DNA of 57,642 nucleotides from an uncultured Eubacteriales bacterium (GTDB lineage: Bacteria > Bacillota > Clostridia > Christensenellales > Borkfalkiaceae): contig CAJLRM010000012.1 of the NCBI GenBank assembly GCA_905209085.1, positions 1 through 57,642 of the forward strand, given 5' to 3'. How positions within the stretch are numbered: position 1 is the first letter of the stretch; every line of letters begins with the position of its first letter. The notes beneath the pieces were generated by a model. It saw only the letters and a list, made by a program, of their open reading frames with translations, was not told the DNA's origin and did not search any database. Positions 7,309 through 15,578 of this stretch are shown in pieces. Both the position numbers and the translations under genes were made by a program.

Positions 7309-7325
7309 CCTATTAAATAAATAGG
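7309..7325. promoter_or_regulatory. Inverted repeat next to the cysK promoter
   Basis: CCTATT-AAATA-AATAGG lies immediately upstream of the -35 and extends into similar A/T-rich arms. CCTAT...ATAGG spacing is reminiscent of operators of Rrf2-family regulators such as CymR, which control cysteine genes in Firmicutes. The match is from memory and untested. Confidence 0.4.
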
Positions 7326-7332
7326 ATTTATT

Positions 7333-8052
7333 TTATTCAAGGATATTGGACGTAATAAAGTCCACGCCCATACCGATGAGTTTTTCCGCGTCTTCGGGAG
7401 TATCTATCGTCCAACAATTTACTTTCAGTCCCGCTTCGTGCAGGCGGGAAACGTATTCTTTGCTGACGCAAAGCCCGCAGAGGTCGGCGTCGAAACGATA
7501 TTTTTTCATGAATCGGAAATTTTCTTCCGTAGCCTCGCCCGTGAGGAACTGAATGGAGGCGTCGGGATAAAGGCCTCGCAAAACGACGAGGTTTTCCCCG
7601 CAAAAAGAGATGAATTTCGTCTTATTCAGCCACCCCATGTCTTTGATGATCGCCGCGATTGCCGCGATGTGCCTTTCTTCCATCCCGTTTTTAAGTTCGA
7701 GGACCGCCACCTTATCATATTTGCGGCAGATAGCGATATAATCTTCGAGCGCGGGCAAAAACAGGTCGCTGCGGCAGGTAACGCCGTCCGTGTCGGGCAG
7801 GCGCACCGCGCGAAGATCCGCGAAATTGCTCTTTTCCACGTTCACGTCCATGCCCGCGATGCGCTTTAAATCGTCGTCGTGACAAATGATGTATTTGCCG
7901 TCGGCGGTGACGTGTACGTCCGTTTCGATGCCGTAATAGCTCTTGACGGCAGCCGCTAAAAACGCGGGACAGGTGTTTTCCTTTTCCAAGCCCGAAACGC
8001 CTCGGTGCGCGATCATCAGACAGTTTTTTTTGTCGATTTTGATAGTATTCAT
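7333..8052 (-). CDS. Glycerophosphodiester phosphodiesterase (GDPD family)
   Basis: Hydrolyses glycerophosphodiesters to glycerol-3-phosphate and an alcohol. This 239-residue TIM-barrel protein shows the family hallmarks near its N-terminus: IAHRGVSGLEKENT (HR and E-N-T), then IETDVHVTADGKYIICHDDDL, giving the metal-binding E/D pair and the second catalytic histidine. The C-terminal CWTIDTPEDAEKLIGMGVDFITSN is the usual GDPD ending. The start at 8052 is supported by GGGGAG 8 bases upstream; a longer reading frame begins at 8118 without support. There is no signal peptide, so the enzyme is cytoplasmic. The family also includes enzymes acting on other lipids, so the substrate is not certain. 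Confidence 0.9.
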   Translation of the reverse strand: MNTIKIDKKNCLMIAHRGVSGLEKENTCPAFLAAAVKSYYGIETDVHVTADGKYIICHDDDLKRIAGMDVNVEKSNFADLRAVRLPDTDGVTCRSDLFLPALEDYIAICRKYDKVAVLELKNGMEERHIAAIAAIIKDMGWLNKTKFISFCGENLVVLRGLYPDASIQFLTGEATEENFRFMKKYRFDADLCGLCVSKEYVSRLHEAGLKVNCWTIDTPEDAEKLIGMGVDFITSNILE

Positions 8053-8410
8053 AGCAATATCTCCCCTTGCTTTTTCCTTCTTCTGCAATATTTTATCACT
8101 CTTTGCCGCGAATGTCAATCGCCGCGGAAAAATTCCTTTCCCGAAAAAATTTCCTTGCGCTTTTTGGTCTTCTGCAAAGCCTTCGCTCGATAAAATCCGC
8201 TTTCGCGCTCCCGCAAAAAAGGGGTTTTAACTTTTTCGTTATGCCCTGTCGGTTTCCTCCTTTGAAGCGCACCCGTCCCCGTTCTCTTTTTTCTGCCCGT
8301 CGCTTTCCGTCCCCGTGATTTGCCGCCAGTCAAAAAGTCACCTTCTTTTTCTTCTCCGCCCCGTTCCCGAATCCCCGCCCCTCTTTTACTCGCCTCAAAC
8401 TCTTTGAGAT

Positions 8411-8441
8411 AAAAAAACGCCCCGCAAAAAACGCGGGGCGT
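8411..8441 (-). terminator. Leftward terminator in the tetR-GDPD gap
   Basis: A 9-bp stem ACGCCCCGC / GCGGGGCGT with a 7-base loop, followed on the minus strand by a run of 6-7 T. It lies 276 bases past the tetR stop. The rest of the gap 8053-8716 shows no convincing gene; it contains a run of about 11 G near 8676-8686. Confidence 0.65.
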
Positions 8442-8716
8442 CCGATTTTAAATGGTAAATTGTGCTTTTCCTTTACGCGCGGAATAGGCGAAGCTTCCAG
8501 AACTTTATAAAAGTCGTCCTTCGTCGAACAGCGTTCTCCCGCGCACTCAAAGCCCCGAAAAAGTTTTTCGCAAAAAAGGCTTTTTTCCCTTTTTGCGCCG
8601 CGGCGGATACCTACGTATTTCGACTGCCGCAAGGCAGGGAAAAACAAACGCGGCGATTTGTCTCGGAAACAAAGCGGGGGGGGGGGAAAAAACGAAGCGC
8701 GAAACCGAATAGCCGC

Positions 8717-9316
8717 TCACTTCCCGATCAGTCCGTTGACGCCCGAAAACACGAGGACGCTGACCTCTTTGGAAAATTCCGCAATCGGCTGTTCCCGCCC
8801 CGAATTAAACCAGCTTTGGTAGGCGGACAACATTCCCGACGTAATAAAGTCGGCGATGAGTTCGATTTTTTTCTTATCGGCGGGGAGTTGTTGCGCCAGC
8901 GTCTGTTTTACGCGGATTTTCAACGCGGAAACGATTTTTCTGACGAGATGGGAATTGGCGTCTATCTTCATGAGCTGACTGTAAAATTCCATATCTCCGT
9001 TGATGACGTCCGTCAGCGTTTCGAAAATTTTGTTGGGATTCTCCAAATTGCGGGGAAAATCGATCTCCTGTATCACCTTTTCGAAAGAAGATACCAGCTC
9101 GTTCTCGATCTCGTCGAGGATCTCATGAATCCCTCCGTAATAGTTATACACCGTCTTGCGGTTGATGTCCGCCACGTCCGAAATGTCCTTGATCGTGATG
9201 TCGTTGAGATCCTTTTCCGCTATCAGCGCCGCGAAAGCGTTGCGTATCGCCCGCTTGGTCTTGATCACTCTGCGGTCGGGCTTTTTTACATCCGATGAAA
9301 CTTCCGTATGTTCCAT
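8717..9316 (-). CDS. TetR-family transcriptional regulator
   Basis: This 199-residue protein has an N-terminal TetR HTH: AIRNAFAALIAEKDLNDITIKDISDVADINRKTVYNYY is split over the three helices (residues about 22-60), and the NRKTVYNYYGG recognition element is typical. The C-terminal helical ligand domain has no close signature that I recognise. The start at 9316 is preferred over 9391 because AAGGAGG lies directly upstream. It is the last gene behind an ABC exporter (two ATPases and a permease). An inverted repeat in the operon promoter is a likely binding site, so it probably represses its own operon until an exported compound binds. Confidence 0.85.
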   Translation of the reverse strand: MEHTEVSSDVKKPDRRVIKTKRAIRNAFAALIAEKDLNDITIKDISDVADINRKTVYNYYGGIHEILDEIENELVSSFEKVIQEIDFPRNLENPNKIFETLTDVINGDMEFYSQLMKIDANSHLVRKIVSALKIRVKQTLAQQLPADKKKIELIADFITSGMLSAYQSWFNSGREQPIAEFSKEVSVLVFSGVNGLIGK

Positions 9317-9437
9317 AATTCCTCCTTGGTTCCCCCTCGCTCCGTATCCGGATTTCTTAACAGAGCTTATTATAATATACGCCCGCGGCATAAGTCAACA
9401 AAAACGGTGCGAACGCCGCGGGATTTTTTATTTCCCC

Positions 9438-11129
9438 TCAAAGGGGCAGATCCTTTCTCGCGAATTTTCTGCTGCCGACGATATAGCAGACGATCCCCAC
9501 CGCCGCGAGTATCCCGAGCTTCCACAAAAACGCCGTCGTGCCTTCGAGAATGGAAACCACGTCGAACAGGGAGATGATGGACACGTAATTGAAATTGTTG
9601 AGCGCCTTCATCCGCACGATGGAGGGCAGCACGGGCGAGCCGAACAGCCCCAGCATAGTGGCGACGAGGAAGAACATAGTTAACCCGCCGCCCAGCGCCA
9701 TCGAATTTTTGCTGCGGTTAAACCAGCAGGACGCAAGGAAGCAGATGCCGCTCATGGCGAACATGACGAGGAAAGCGCCTAAATTGACGAGCAGGAGCTT
9801 GGCGTAGGTGAGGTCGGTCGTCACGTCCACGAGCGCGAAGCACACTATACTTGTGATCGACGTGCAACAGAACATTAAAAACAGCGAGCCGATCAGGAAA
9901 ATCGCCTGCGTAAAGGTGACGGTCTTTCTCTTGACGGAGGAAGAGAGGACATACGCCATCGAGCCGCTGTCCACCTGTCCGGCGATGAGGGAATTAGAGG
10001 TCATGATGAGATAAATGATGGGCAGCAGAAGCCCCGCCATCTTGAAAAAGATAGAGCCGACGAGAACGCCGTACATATCCGAGGCCCCGATCTCCTCCAA
10101 TGCGTCCGACACCTCGGAGGGAAGGCTGGCAAGAAATCCCTGAGAAATATCCTTGGTAAGCTCCTGTGCGATGCTTGCGGGCGTTTCGCCCTCTTTGATG
10201 TTGGCAAGGCGGTATTCGTACTTGGCGCGGAATTCCACGAGCGAGGAAACGGCGATCTCCTTTACCTTGGAATAGTCGGCAAACCCGAACGCGGTATACT
10301 GTTCCTTCGTCACGCCGTAGGCTTGCAGCGCGTCGAGAGCGGATTGGATATTTTCTTCCCGAATCATATTCCCCGCGAGAAAAATCAGGCTGTTTCGCGC
10401 CGCGTACTCGTCCCTGTATTCGCTCCGTTCCGCCTCCGAGTCGGTCATCAGGGAAGCGAGGTCGTATCTCGGCGGGGTTTCTCCCGCCTCCGCATAGAAG
10501 GAATCGAACTCGTATCCTCCCTCGGCGGTCATGGGATTGAGCACATAAAAGATAAGCCCCTTGATTTCCAAAGCCTCGGCGGAATCCGCCGCCAGTCCTT
10601 TGTCGGAGGCGACCTTGGCGGCATAGACCTGCAAATCGGCGGCCGCGGCGGCATACGCCTGCGCGGAAGCGGATTGGGCGGCGGCGGAGGCGGCTTCTTC
10701 GTCCGTCTTGCCCGCTATTTTCGCCAGCGCGTACGCCTTTGCGGACGGCTTGCCGACCGCCGCGTCGGCAACGGCGATTGCCTCCTCGTCCGTCTTTCCT
10801 TCCGTTTTCGCTTTCGTATACGCGGCGATATAGGAGGCGATCTCTTCCTCCTTGGGCGCGGCGGCGGCAGCCTCCTCTTTGAACGCGCCGTCAAAGTGAG
10901 CGAGCGCCGCGTCCGAAATAAGATAGTAATGAATGGAGCGATTCTGCGTGCTGGCGGTAAGCTCCCCTTCTATGATGGAATCCATGATGACGGTTTTCGT
11001 GCCCGAAAGATTGCCGCCGCCCGCGATCAGCATGACGCAGGCGAGCATGAAGCAGGTGGCAAAGGTAATGATCGCCCACATGGCGCCGTTCGCCTTGCAG
11101 GATTGTTTGAATAACGATTTACTGAACAT
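9438..11129 (-). CDS. ABC-2 type exporter permease with Ala/Glu-rich outer domain
   Basis: This 563-residue membrane protein forms the channel of an ABC exporter. One transmembrane helix is near residues 18-38. A large extracytoplasmic section of about 310 residues follows, then five or six helices from about residue 355 to 550 (MAGLLLPIIYLIMTSNSLIAG, GSLFLMFCCTSITSIVCFAL and others). This one-plus-five layout is common in ABC-2 permeases. The outer section is unusual: residues about 85-170 are alanine-rich with repeated GKTDEEA-type motifs (GKTDEEAIAVADAAVGK, GKTDEEAASAAA). The gene overlaps the upstream ATPase gene by 11 bases and has AAGGAG 9 bases before its ATG. Substrate unknown; drug, peptide or lipid export are possible. 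Confidence 0.85.
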   Translation of the reverse strand: MFSKSLFKQSCKANGAMWAIITFATCFMLACVMLIAGGGNLSGTKTVIMDSIIEGELTASTQNRSIHYYLISDAALAHFDGAFKEEAAAAAPKEEEIASYIAAYTKAKTEGKTDEEAIAVADAAVGKPSAKAYALAKIAGKTDEEAASAAAQSASAQAYAAAAADLQVYAAKVASDKGLAADSAEALEIKGLIFYVLNPMTAEGGYEFDSFYAEAGETPPRYDLASLMTDSEAERSEYRDEYAARNSLIFLAGNMIREENIQSALDALQAYGVTKEQYTAFGFADYSKVKEIAVSSLVEFRAKYEYRLANIKEGETPASIAQELTKDISQGFLASLPSEVSDALEEIGASDMYGVLVGSIFFKMAGLLLPIIYLIMTSNSLIAGQVDSGSMAYVLSSSVKRKTVTFTQAIFLIGSLFLMFCCTSITSIVCFALVDVTTDLTYAKLLLVNLGAFLVMFAMSGICFLASCWFNRSKNSMALGGGLTMFFLVATMLGLFGSPVLPSIVRMKALNNFNYVSIISLFDVVSILEGTTAFLWKLGILAAVGIVCYIVGSRKFARKDLPL

Positions 11130-12054
11130 TTTTTCTCTTCTCCTTTTCTTTTTGACGCTGAGTTTCTTTTTCCAGCACTTCCCTGAAATGCTTTTCGAGC
11201 GTGTATTTGACTTCCGAGATGAATTTGACGTTGAAGCTCGTGAGGTCGAAGAACAGCCGATTGATCTGCCCGCCCGTTATCGCGACGGTCACTTGGTTGT
11301 ACATAGGCTGATCGCGCACGATCGTATAGCGGTATCTCTTGAATGCGAGATAATCCGCGCGGTCGGAAAATTCTATCTTAAATTCCTTGGTCGGACGGTT
11401 TTCGATCTCCCGCATTCCCACGACGTCCACCAAACGCCCGTTGCGGATCATCGCCACGCGGTCGCAGGTCGTTTCCAGCTCCTCGAACATATGCCCGCTC
11501 ATAAACACCGTCTTTCCCTTTTTGTGCTCCGCTTCGATAATTTCGAGGAACGCGTCCCGCATCAGAGGATCGAGTCCCGTCGTCGGCTCGTCGAGAATGA
11601 TGACGGCGGGATCCGCCATCAAAGCGGCGACGATCGCCGTCTTCTGCTTCATGCCCTTGCTCATGCGCTTTAAGGGGGCGCGCGGGTCGAGCTGTAACTT
11701 CTCGATGAGAAAATTCGCGTAGTCCCTATTTCTGACGCCGAGAAATTCACCCTGGCTCTTCAAAAACGCCGTGCCCGTGGGCAGATCGGGAAAAGCGATC
11801 TCGCCGGGCACATAGCCGATATTTTTGACGATTTCGCTGGAATGCGTCCACGCTTCCAGACCGTTGACGTACACCCCGCCCGAAGTGGGCTTCAAAAATC
11901 CCATGACGTTGCGGATGGTAGTCGTCTTGCCGCTGCCGTTCGTGCCCACGAATCCGACCATTTCCCCTTCGTTTACGGTGAGATCGATGTCGAAGACGCC
12001 CCGCCCTTCGCCGTAATCCTTAGTCAAACGTTTGATTTCTATAATCGGTTTCAT
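11119..12054 (-). CDS. ABC transporter ATP-binding protein (second of two)
   Basis: This ATPase of the exporter operon is 311 residues from ATG 12054; a GTG three bases earlier is also possible. The Walker A is GTNGSGKT (about residues 37-44), the signature is LKRMSKGMKQK, and Walker B with catalytic Glu is VIILDEPTTGLDP. The C-terminal 90 residues (RPTKEFKIEFSDRADY onward) are a soluble accessory domain typical of ABC-2 exporter ATPases. GGAG is 7 bases before ATG 12054, and the start overlaps the stop of the preceding ATPase gene (TGATG), so the two are translationally coupled. With the neighbour ATPase it probably forms a heterodimer on a single permease. Confidence 0.92.
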   Translation of the reverse strand: MKPIIEIKRLTKDYGEGRGVFDIDLTVNEGEMVGFVGTNGSGKTTTIRNVMGFLKPTSGGVYVNGLEAWTHSSEIVKNIGYVPGEIAFPDLPTGTAFLKSQGEFLGVRNRDYANFLIEKLQLDPRAPLKRMSKGMKQKTAIVAALMADPAVIILDEPTTGLDPLMRDAFLEIIEAEHKKGKTVFMSGHMFEELETTCDRVAMIRNGRLVDVVGMREIENRPTKEFKIEFSDRADYLAFKRYRYTIVRDQPMYNQVTVAITGGQINRLFFDLTSFNVKFISEVKYTLEKHFREVLEKETQRQKEKEKRKNVQ

Positions 12055-12980
12055 CACAGCGCTCCTTTAAAGTCTTTGTCCTCTTTGTAGTAGCTCATGA
12101 AATAGTCCTCCAACGTTTCTTTCATATGGCTGAAATTGCGCATTCCGAAGCCCGACAGGATGCGGATGACCTCGTTTATGTATTTGTCCTCCGTCGAAAT
12201 GAGCACGGACGCGCTGCGCCGATCTTCCGCGATGACGCGAAGCAGGCGGCTGTTTTTATAATTGGCGAGAAAGGTGAGATAAGTTGCGGCGTCCGCAAAA
12301 TACACCTCGTAAATCTTTTGGGAAGAGTGCCTCAAATCGTCGGCGTTGAAATCGGACACCAGCCGCCCGTCTTTGATGATGGCGATGCGGTCGCACGTGG
12401 CGTCCACTTCCGAAAAAATATGACTGGATAAGAGGATAGTCTTGCCACGCTCCTTTTCTTTCTTGATGAAATCGACGAAGACGTCCTGCATGACGGGATC
12501 CAATCCGCTCGTCGGCTCGTCGAGGATAAGCACGTCCGGATCGCTCATAAACGCCGCCACCACCGCCAGTTTTCGCTTGACGCCGAGGCTCATGCGCTTG
12601 GTTTCCCCGGAAGGGTCGAGCTCGAAAATTTTTAACAGATACGCGAGGCGTTCCTCGTTGCGGCACTTTTGCAGCGCCTGCATCATGCGCAGAAACTCCC
12701 AGCCCGTCAGTCCCGCCGGCAGCGCGATCTCGCCGGGAATATATCCCACTCTTCCCAGAATCTCGAAATATTTTTCGAACGTTTCCCGCCCGAAAATTTT
12801 TGTCGAACCGCTGTCCGGCTTAGAAAACCCCATCAGGTGCCGTATGGTAGTCGACTTTCCCGCCCCGTTAGGACCGAGAAATCCGAACACCTCGCCCTTG
12901 TCTACGCGAAAAGATACGTCGAAGACACCCCGCCCCGAGCCGTAATCTTTCGTAAGATGTTCCACGTCAATGACGCTCAT
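12054..12980 (-). CDS. ABC transporter ATP-binding protein (first of two)
   Basis: This 308-residue ATPase is the first gene of the exporter operon. The Walker A is GPNGAGKS (about residues 36-43), the signature region is TKRMSLGVKRK, and Walker B is VLILDEPTSGLDP with an intact glutamate; the switch histidine lies in LLSSHIFSEV. The C-terminal segment (KIYEVYFADAATYLTFL onward) parallels that of its partner, showing an old gene duplication. A consensus-like promoter and an inverted repeat lie 160-200 bases upstream. The cognate permease is at 9438-11129. Export function is inferred from the ABC-2 arrangement. Confidence 0.93.
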   Translation of the reverse strand: MSVIDVEHLTKDYGSGRGVFDVSFRVDKGEVFGFLGPNGAGKSTTIRHLMGFSKPDSGSTKIFGRETFEKYFEILGRVGYIPGEIALPAGLTGWEFLRMMQALQKCRNEERLAYLLKIFELDPSGETKRMSLGVKRKLAVVAAFMSDPDVLILDEPTSGLDPVMQDVFVDFIKKEKERGKTILLSSHIFSEVDATCDRIAIIKDGRLVSDFNADDLRHSSQKIYEVYFADAATYLTFLANYKNSRLLRVIAEDRRSASVLISTEDKYINEVIRILSGFGMRNFSHMKETLEDYFMSYYKEDKDFKGAL

Positions 12981-13139
12981 AACTGCCGTTTACCTCCAAG
13001 CATGATTTTTAACTCCTTTTTCGATAAAATAACGTCCAAATTTTCCCGACGATTGCACCCGCCCGATTGTGAAGTAAAGGAAATAATTTTGTAAAGGGTG
13101 TGCAATAATTCTCGTTTCAGAGTTATTCTACATTTGTGT

Positions 13140-13168
13140 ATTATAATTCGTCCGTGGCATAAAGTCAA
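13140..13168 (-). promoter_or_regulatory. Promoter of the ABC exporter operon
   Basis: Leftward TTGACT (13168-13163), a 17-base spacer, TATAAT (13145-13140). It lies 160 bases before the first ATPase start. Confidence 0.7.
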
Positions 13169-13183
13169 GAATGTCATACGGAC
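13150..13183. promoter_or_regulatory. Inverted repeat across the ABC operon -35, TetR operator candidate
   Basis: GTCCGT (13150-13155) and ACGGAC (13178-13183) are inverted and flank the -35 hexamer, with partly matching inner bases. This is a suitable place for repression by the operon's TetR protein. Confidence 0.4.
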
Positions 13184-13418
13184 AAAAAAACGCAAAAGTG
13201 AGTAGAAACAGACTGTCTATCGGGAATGTAGGGAGTTATGCCGCAGAAATTTGCTTTTTTGTGGCACAACTTTTTTTGTTCTGCACTATTCTTTTTAAAC
13301 TCTTTCAAAAACGCGCCGAAAGAAGATAGCGGGAAGGCTTGGGGAATTAGAGGCGTTCTCGGCTTTTTAAAGCGGAAGTTGCGCACGAATTTTTTTGCGA
13401 CTATGCCCCAAAACGCTT

Positions 13419-13577
13419 TTGAATACGGAAATCTCTCTGATATAATATATTTAACCGAAAAAGTGTGGTATTAGGAATAGCACTTTTCAAGTTCCGTTAC
13501 CTTAATAAAAATGTTTTATCCCGCCTTTTCCCACAAAAAAATCGACGGATCTCTTTTCATAAGTCCGCCGATTTTTT
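13419..13577 (+). ncRNA. Candidate small RNA with own promoter and terminator
   Basis: TTGAAT (13419-13424), 16 bases, TATAAT (13441-13446) would start a transcript near 13453. It contains a hairpin (GAAAA(A)GTG 13457-13465 with CACTTTTC 13481-13488) and ends at a second hairpin (AATCGACGGA 13540-13549 with TCCGCCGATT 13564-13573, one mismatch) followed by TTTT. The predicted length is about 125 bases. There is no open frame with a ribosome site. It sits in a 1.4-kb gap free of protein genes. Confidence 0.4.
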
Positions 13578-14052
13578 AAACGCTTTTTTTCATTCCTATC
13601 TCTGTCCTCCCGCTTTCCGTTATTTTTTATCGTTTATCCTGCCTTTTTCCGTCCTTTTCCGTCCTCCTTCCCCCGCCTTTTCCTCAAACCGGCTTTTTTC
13701 TTGTCGTCGATTCAAAAACAGGTCGCCGTCGCTTTTTCTTATTTTCCAAAGCGACTCTTGTGAAATCCCCTTCTTTCAAAAAAGCGGTACTGCCCTCCGC
13801 TTCTCCTTCAAAAGTACAACCGCCGCCCGCCAAATTCCTTTTTACGCCGCGGAAATTGCCCGCAATCCCTCTTTGCAAGCCACTGACTTCCTCACGCAAA
13901 AGCCGCGGCAAGGTTCGCCCGCTCCGCCTTCCCGAACGGCGGATTCTCCTTGCGCCGTCTGTTTAACGATAAATTTTTCCGCGCACCAAGCCTGCCTGAA
14001 AACAATTTGAAAAAATATTTTTACTATATTTTGAAAATATGCTAAAAAATGC

Positions 14053-14081
14053 TTGCAATTTGAAAAAATATATGTTATTAT
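14053..14081 (+). promoter_or_regulatory. Promoter for the long-hairpin RNA
   Basis: TTGCAA (14053-14058), 17-base spacer, TATTAT (14076-14081), in a strongly A/T-rich stretch. Confidence 0.5.
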
Positions 14082-14087
14082 AGAATC

Positions 14088-14190
14088 CGTCATCAGTATT
14101 ATTTCTTAGGGAGTTCCCGTTTGATTTTGAAATTTGAGGCTGCAGTACCTCAAATGGTTGAAATCGAACGGGGACTTTCCTTTTATTTCA
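14088..14190 (+). ncRNA. Candidate RNA dominated by a long imperfect hairpin
   Basis: The arm 14109-14139 pairs with 14148-14180 over about 30 positions with few mismatches, closing an 8-base loop containing CTGCAG. Outer (GGGAGTTCCCGTTTGATTTT) and inner (TTTGAGG / CCTCAAA) parts both pair. A T-rich run (CCTTTTATTTC) follows, so the hairpin could also act as its own terminator. Frames through it encode no recognisable protein. It may be a small RNA, a folded repeat element, or a decayed mobile element end. Confidence 0.4.
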
Positions 14191-14379
14191 CTTTCGGATC
14201 TCTTGGGCAAACCGTTTTTCGACCAAAAACAATCGGCGGGAACGCAATCGAGCCCGCTCGGACGCCGTCCCCTTCTTTTTTCAGACGTTTCCGCTCGCCA
14301 AAACGACTCCCCCAAAAGGCGCCTCGTTTATTTTATTGAAAGGCCGTCTTTTTCCCATGCCTCACCGTTTACAACACAC

Positions 14380-14411
14380 AAAAAAAGCGTCGGAGCCTTT
14401 TCCCGACGCTT
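14380..14411 (-). terminator. Terminator of the first sigma/membrane-protein operon
   Basis: AAGCGTCGG (14385-14393) pairs with CCGACGCTT (14403-14411). On the leftward strand the stem is followed by a run of T. It lies 30 bases past the membrane protein's stop. Confidence 0.8.
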
Positions 14412-14440
14412 TGCGCTTTTATTGTGCCTTGCGACACCCG

Positions 14441-14971
14441 TTATTCTTCGGAAGCCGAATCCGTACTGTCCGAAGCCGAAGAGGAGGAATCAGGAACGCT
14501 GTCCGACGCGCTTTCGTTGTCCGGACCGGAAGACGGGGATTGCCCCTCCTCCGCTTCTCCCGAATTTTCGGAAACAGAAGCGGACTCCGAGGCGGCGCCG
14601 TCCTGCGAATCGTCGTCCCCGCCGCCTTCGACGTCGGCGCTGTCCTTCGCGGATTCCGGACAACTCGATTCGTTCGCGCCGTCGGAAGGAGCTTCGTGCC
14701 GTGATTTAAAGAGTCCTACTCCCCCGAAACGAATCCCGACAAAAAGAATGAGGAAACAGGCGGCGATCTGCGCGATTCTTTTTGCGACCCTGCGCGAACG
14801 TTTATGAAAATGCTGCGCGGGCGGCTGACTTTTTATCTTTGCTTTTCTCGCCGCGCGCTCGTCTTTACGCCTCTTCTTCTCGACCTTGGGAGAGGCGGAA
14901 TAGGCGTCCGCTTCCTCGACGTATTTTTCATCGAGCTTGTTAAAGACGGAAAAATTTTTCTTATCGCTCAT
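14441..14971 (-). CDS. Single-pass membrane protein with acidic Ser-rich outer tail, putative anti-sigma factor (locus 1)
   Basis: This 176-residue protein has a basic cytoplasmic N-terminus of about 68 residues (rich in KKRRKDERAARKAK), one transmembrane helix (about 69-88, AQIAACFLILFVGIRFGGVG), and a tail of about 80 residues made almost only of S, D, E, A, G and N. The gene overlaps the upstream ECF sigma gene by 4 bases, the standard position of an anti-sigma factor. No recognised anti-sigma domain (such as a zinc-finger motif HxxxCxxC) is visible, so the role is inferred from position and topology. The protein at 43925-44227 has the same plan behind the second ECF gene. The low-complexity tail may interact with the wall or be a proteolysis or sensing segment. 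Confidence 0.7.
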   Translation of the reverse strand: MSDKKNFSVFNKLDEKYVEEADAYSASPKVEKKRRKDERAARKAKIKSQPPAQHFHKRSRRVAKRIAQIAACFLILFVGIRFGGVGLFKSRHEAPSDGANESSCPESAKDSADVEGGGDDDSQDGAASESASVSENSGEAEEGQSPSSGPDNESASDSVPDSSSSASDSTDSASEE

Positions 14972-15525
14972 ACGCCTATCCCCTCCTTAACCAATTTTTC
15001 TTTGAGTTTTTTGCGCAGGCGAAACAGAAGGGACTTCACCTTGCTTTCGGAAAATCCCATCCGCTCTGCAATGTCTTTGACGGTGTCGGAAAACCAATAT
15101 CTCCGCACGAAAACAATCCGCTCCTCTTTTTCGAGGCGGGAGAGAAATTCGTTGATGACTTCCGCGGCTTTATCCTCCCCGTAATCGGAGCCGAAGCCTT
15201 CCGCGGGCAGAAACTCCTCCACTTCCGAAAGGAGCGTTTCCACTTTTCCGCCGCCGCGTTTTTGCGCGTGCGCGCGCTTGTATCTGTCAAAGGAAATATT
15301 GCGGCACAGCGCGCCCGCATACGCCTTTAAGGAGCGCGGTTTTTCGGGCGGGATCGTATTCCAGCAGGCGAGATAGGCGTCCGTCACGCATTCTTCCGCG
15401 TCCGCGCGGCTATGTATCACGTTCATGGAAATCGCATACAAAAAGCCGCCGTATTTCTCAGCGGTGACGTTCAATGCGGTCGGATTGCGGGAAAGATACA
15501 TTTCCACAATCTCTTCGTCCGTCAT
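14968..15525 (-). CDS. ECF-type RNA polymerase sigma factor (locus 1)
   Basis: This 185-residue sigma-70-family protein recruits RNA polymerase to a special promoter set. Region 2 spans about residues 15-85 (YAISMNVIHSRADAEECVTDAYLACWN, with the DAEE element that binds the -10). Region 4 spans about 120-180 (VKDIAERMGFSESKVKSLLFRLRKKLKE, the -35 HTH). The long linker and the ALNVTAEKYGGFLY start resemble ECF groups found in Clostridia. The start is at ATG 15525, set by AAGGAGG 5 bases upstream. Upstream bases 15579-15602 hold AACC-N16-CTAC, also found before the second ECF gene at 44777, so autoregulation is likely. Confidence 0.9.
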   Translation of the reverse strand: MTDEEIVEMYLSRNPTALNVTAEKYGGFLYAISMNVIHSRADAEECVTDAYLACWNTIPPEKPRSLKAYAGALCRNISFDRYKRAHAQKRGGGKVETLLSEVEEFLPAEGFGSDYGEDKAAEVINEFLSRLEKEERIVFVRRYWFSDTVKDIAERMGFSESKVKSLLFRLRKKLKEKLVKEGIGV

Positions 15526-15578
15526 CCGTACCTCCTTCGTACGCAAACGCAAGACTTTTCGCCCCGTTCACCTACATA

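Noticed and set aside
8330..8647. Reading frame of 105 codons on the minus strand
   Set aside because: It spans a strong terminator, lacks a ribosome site and has an unlikely composition.
13465..14010. Reading frame of 181 codons on the plus strand
   Set aside because: It is rich in Ser, Phe and Pro, as expected of antisense or noncoding DNA, has no ribosome site and runs through a terminator.
14190..14290. Shared sequence with the leader at 35160-35180 (CGAGCC.GC.CGGACGCC)
   Set aside because: Only about 18 bases match and the flanks do not align, so it is probably chance.
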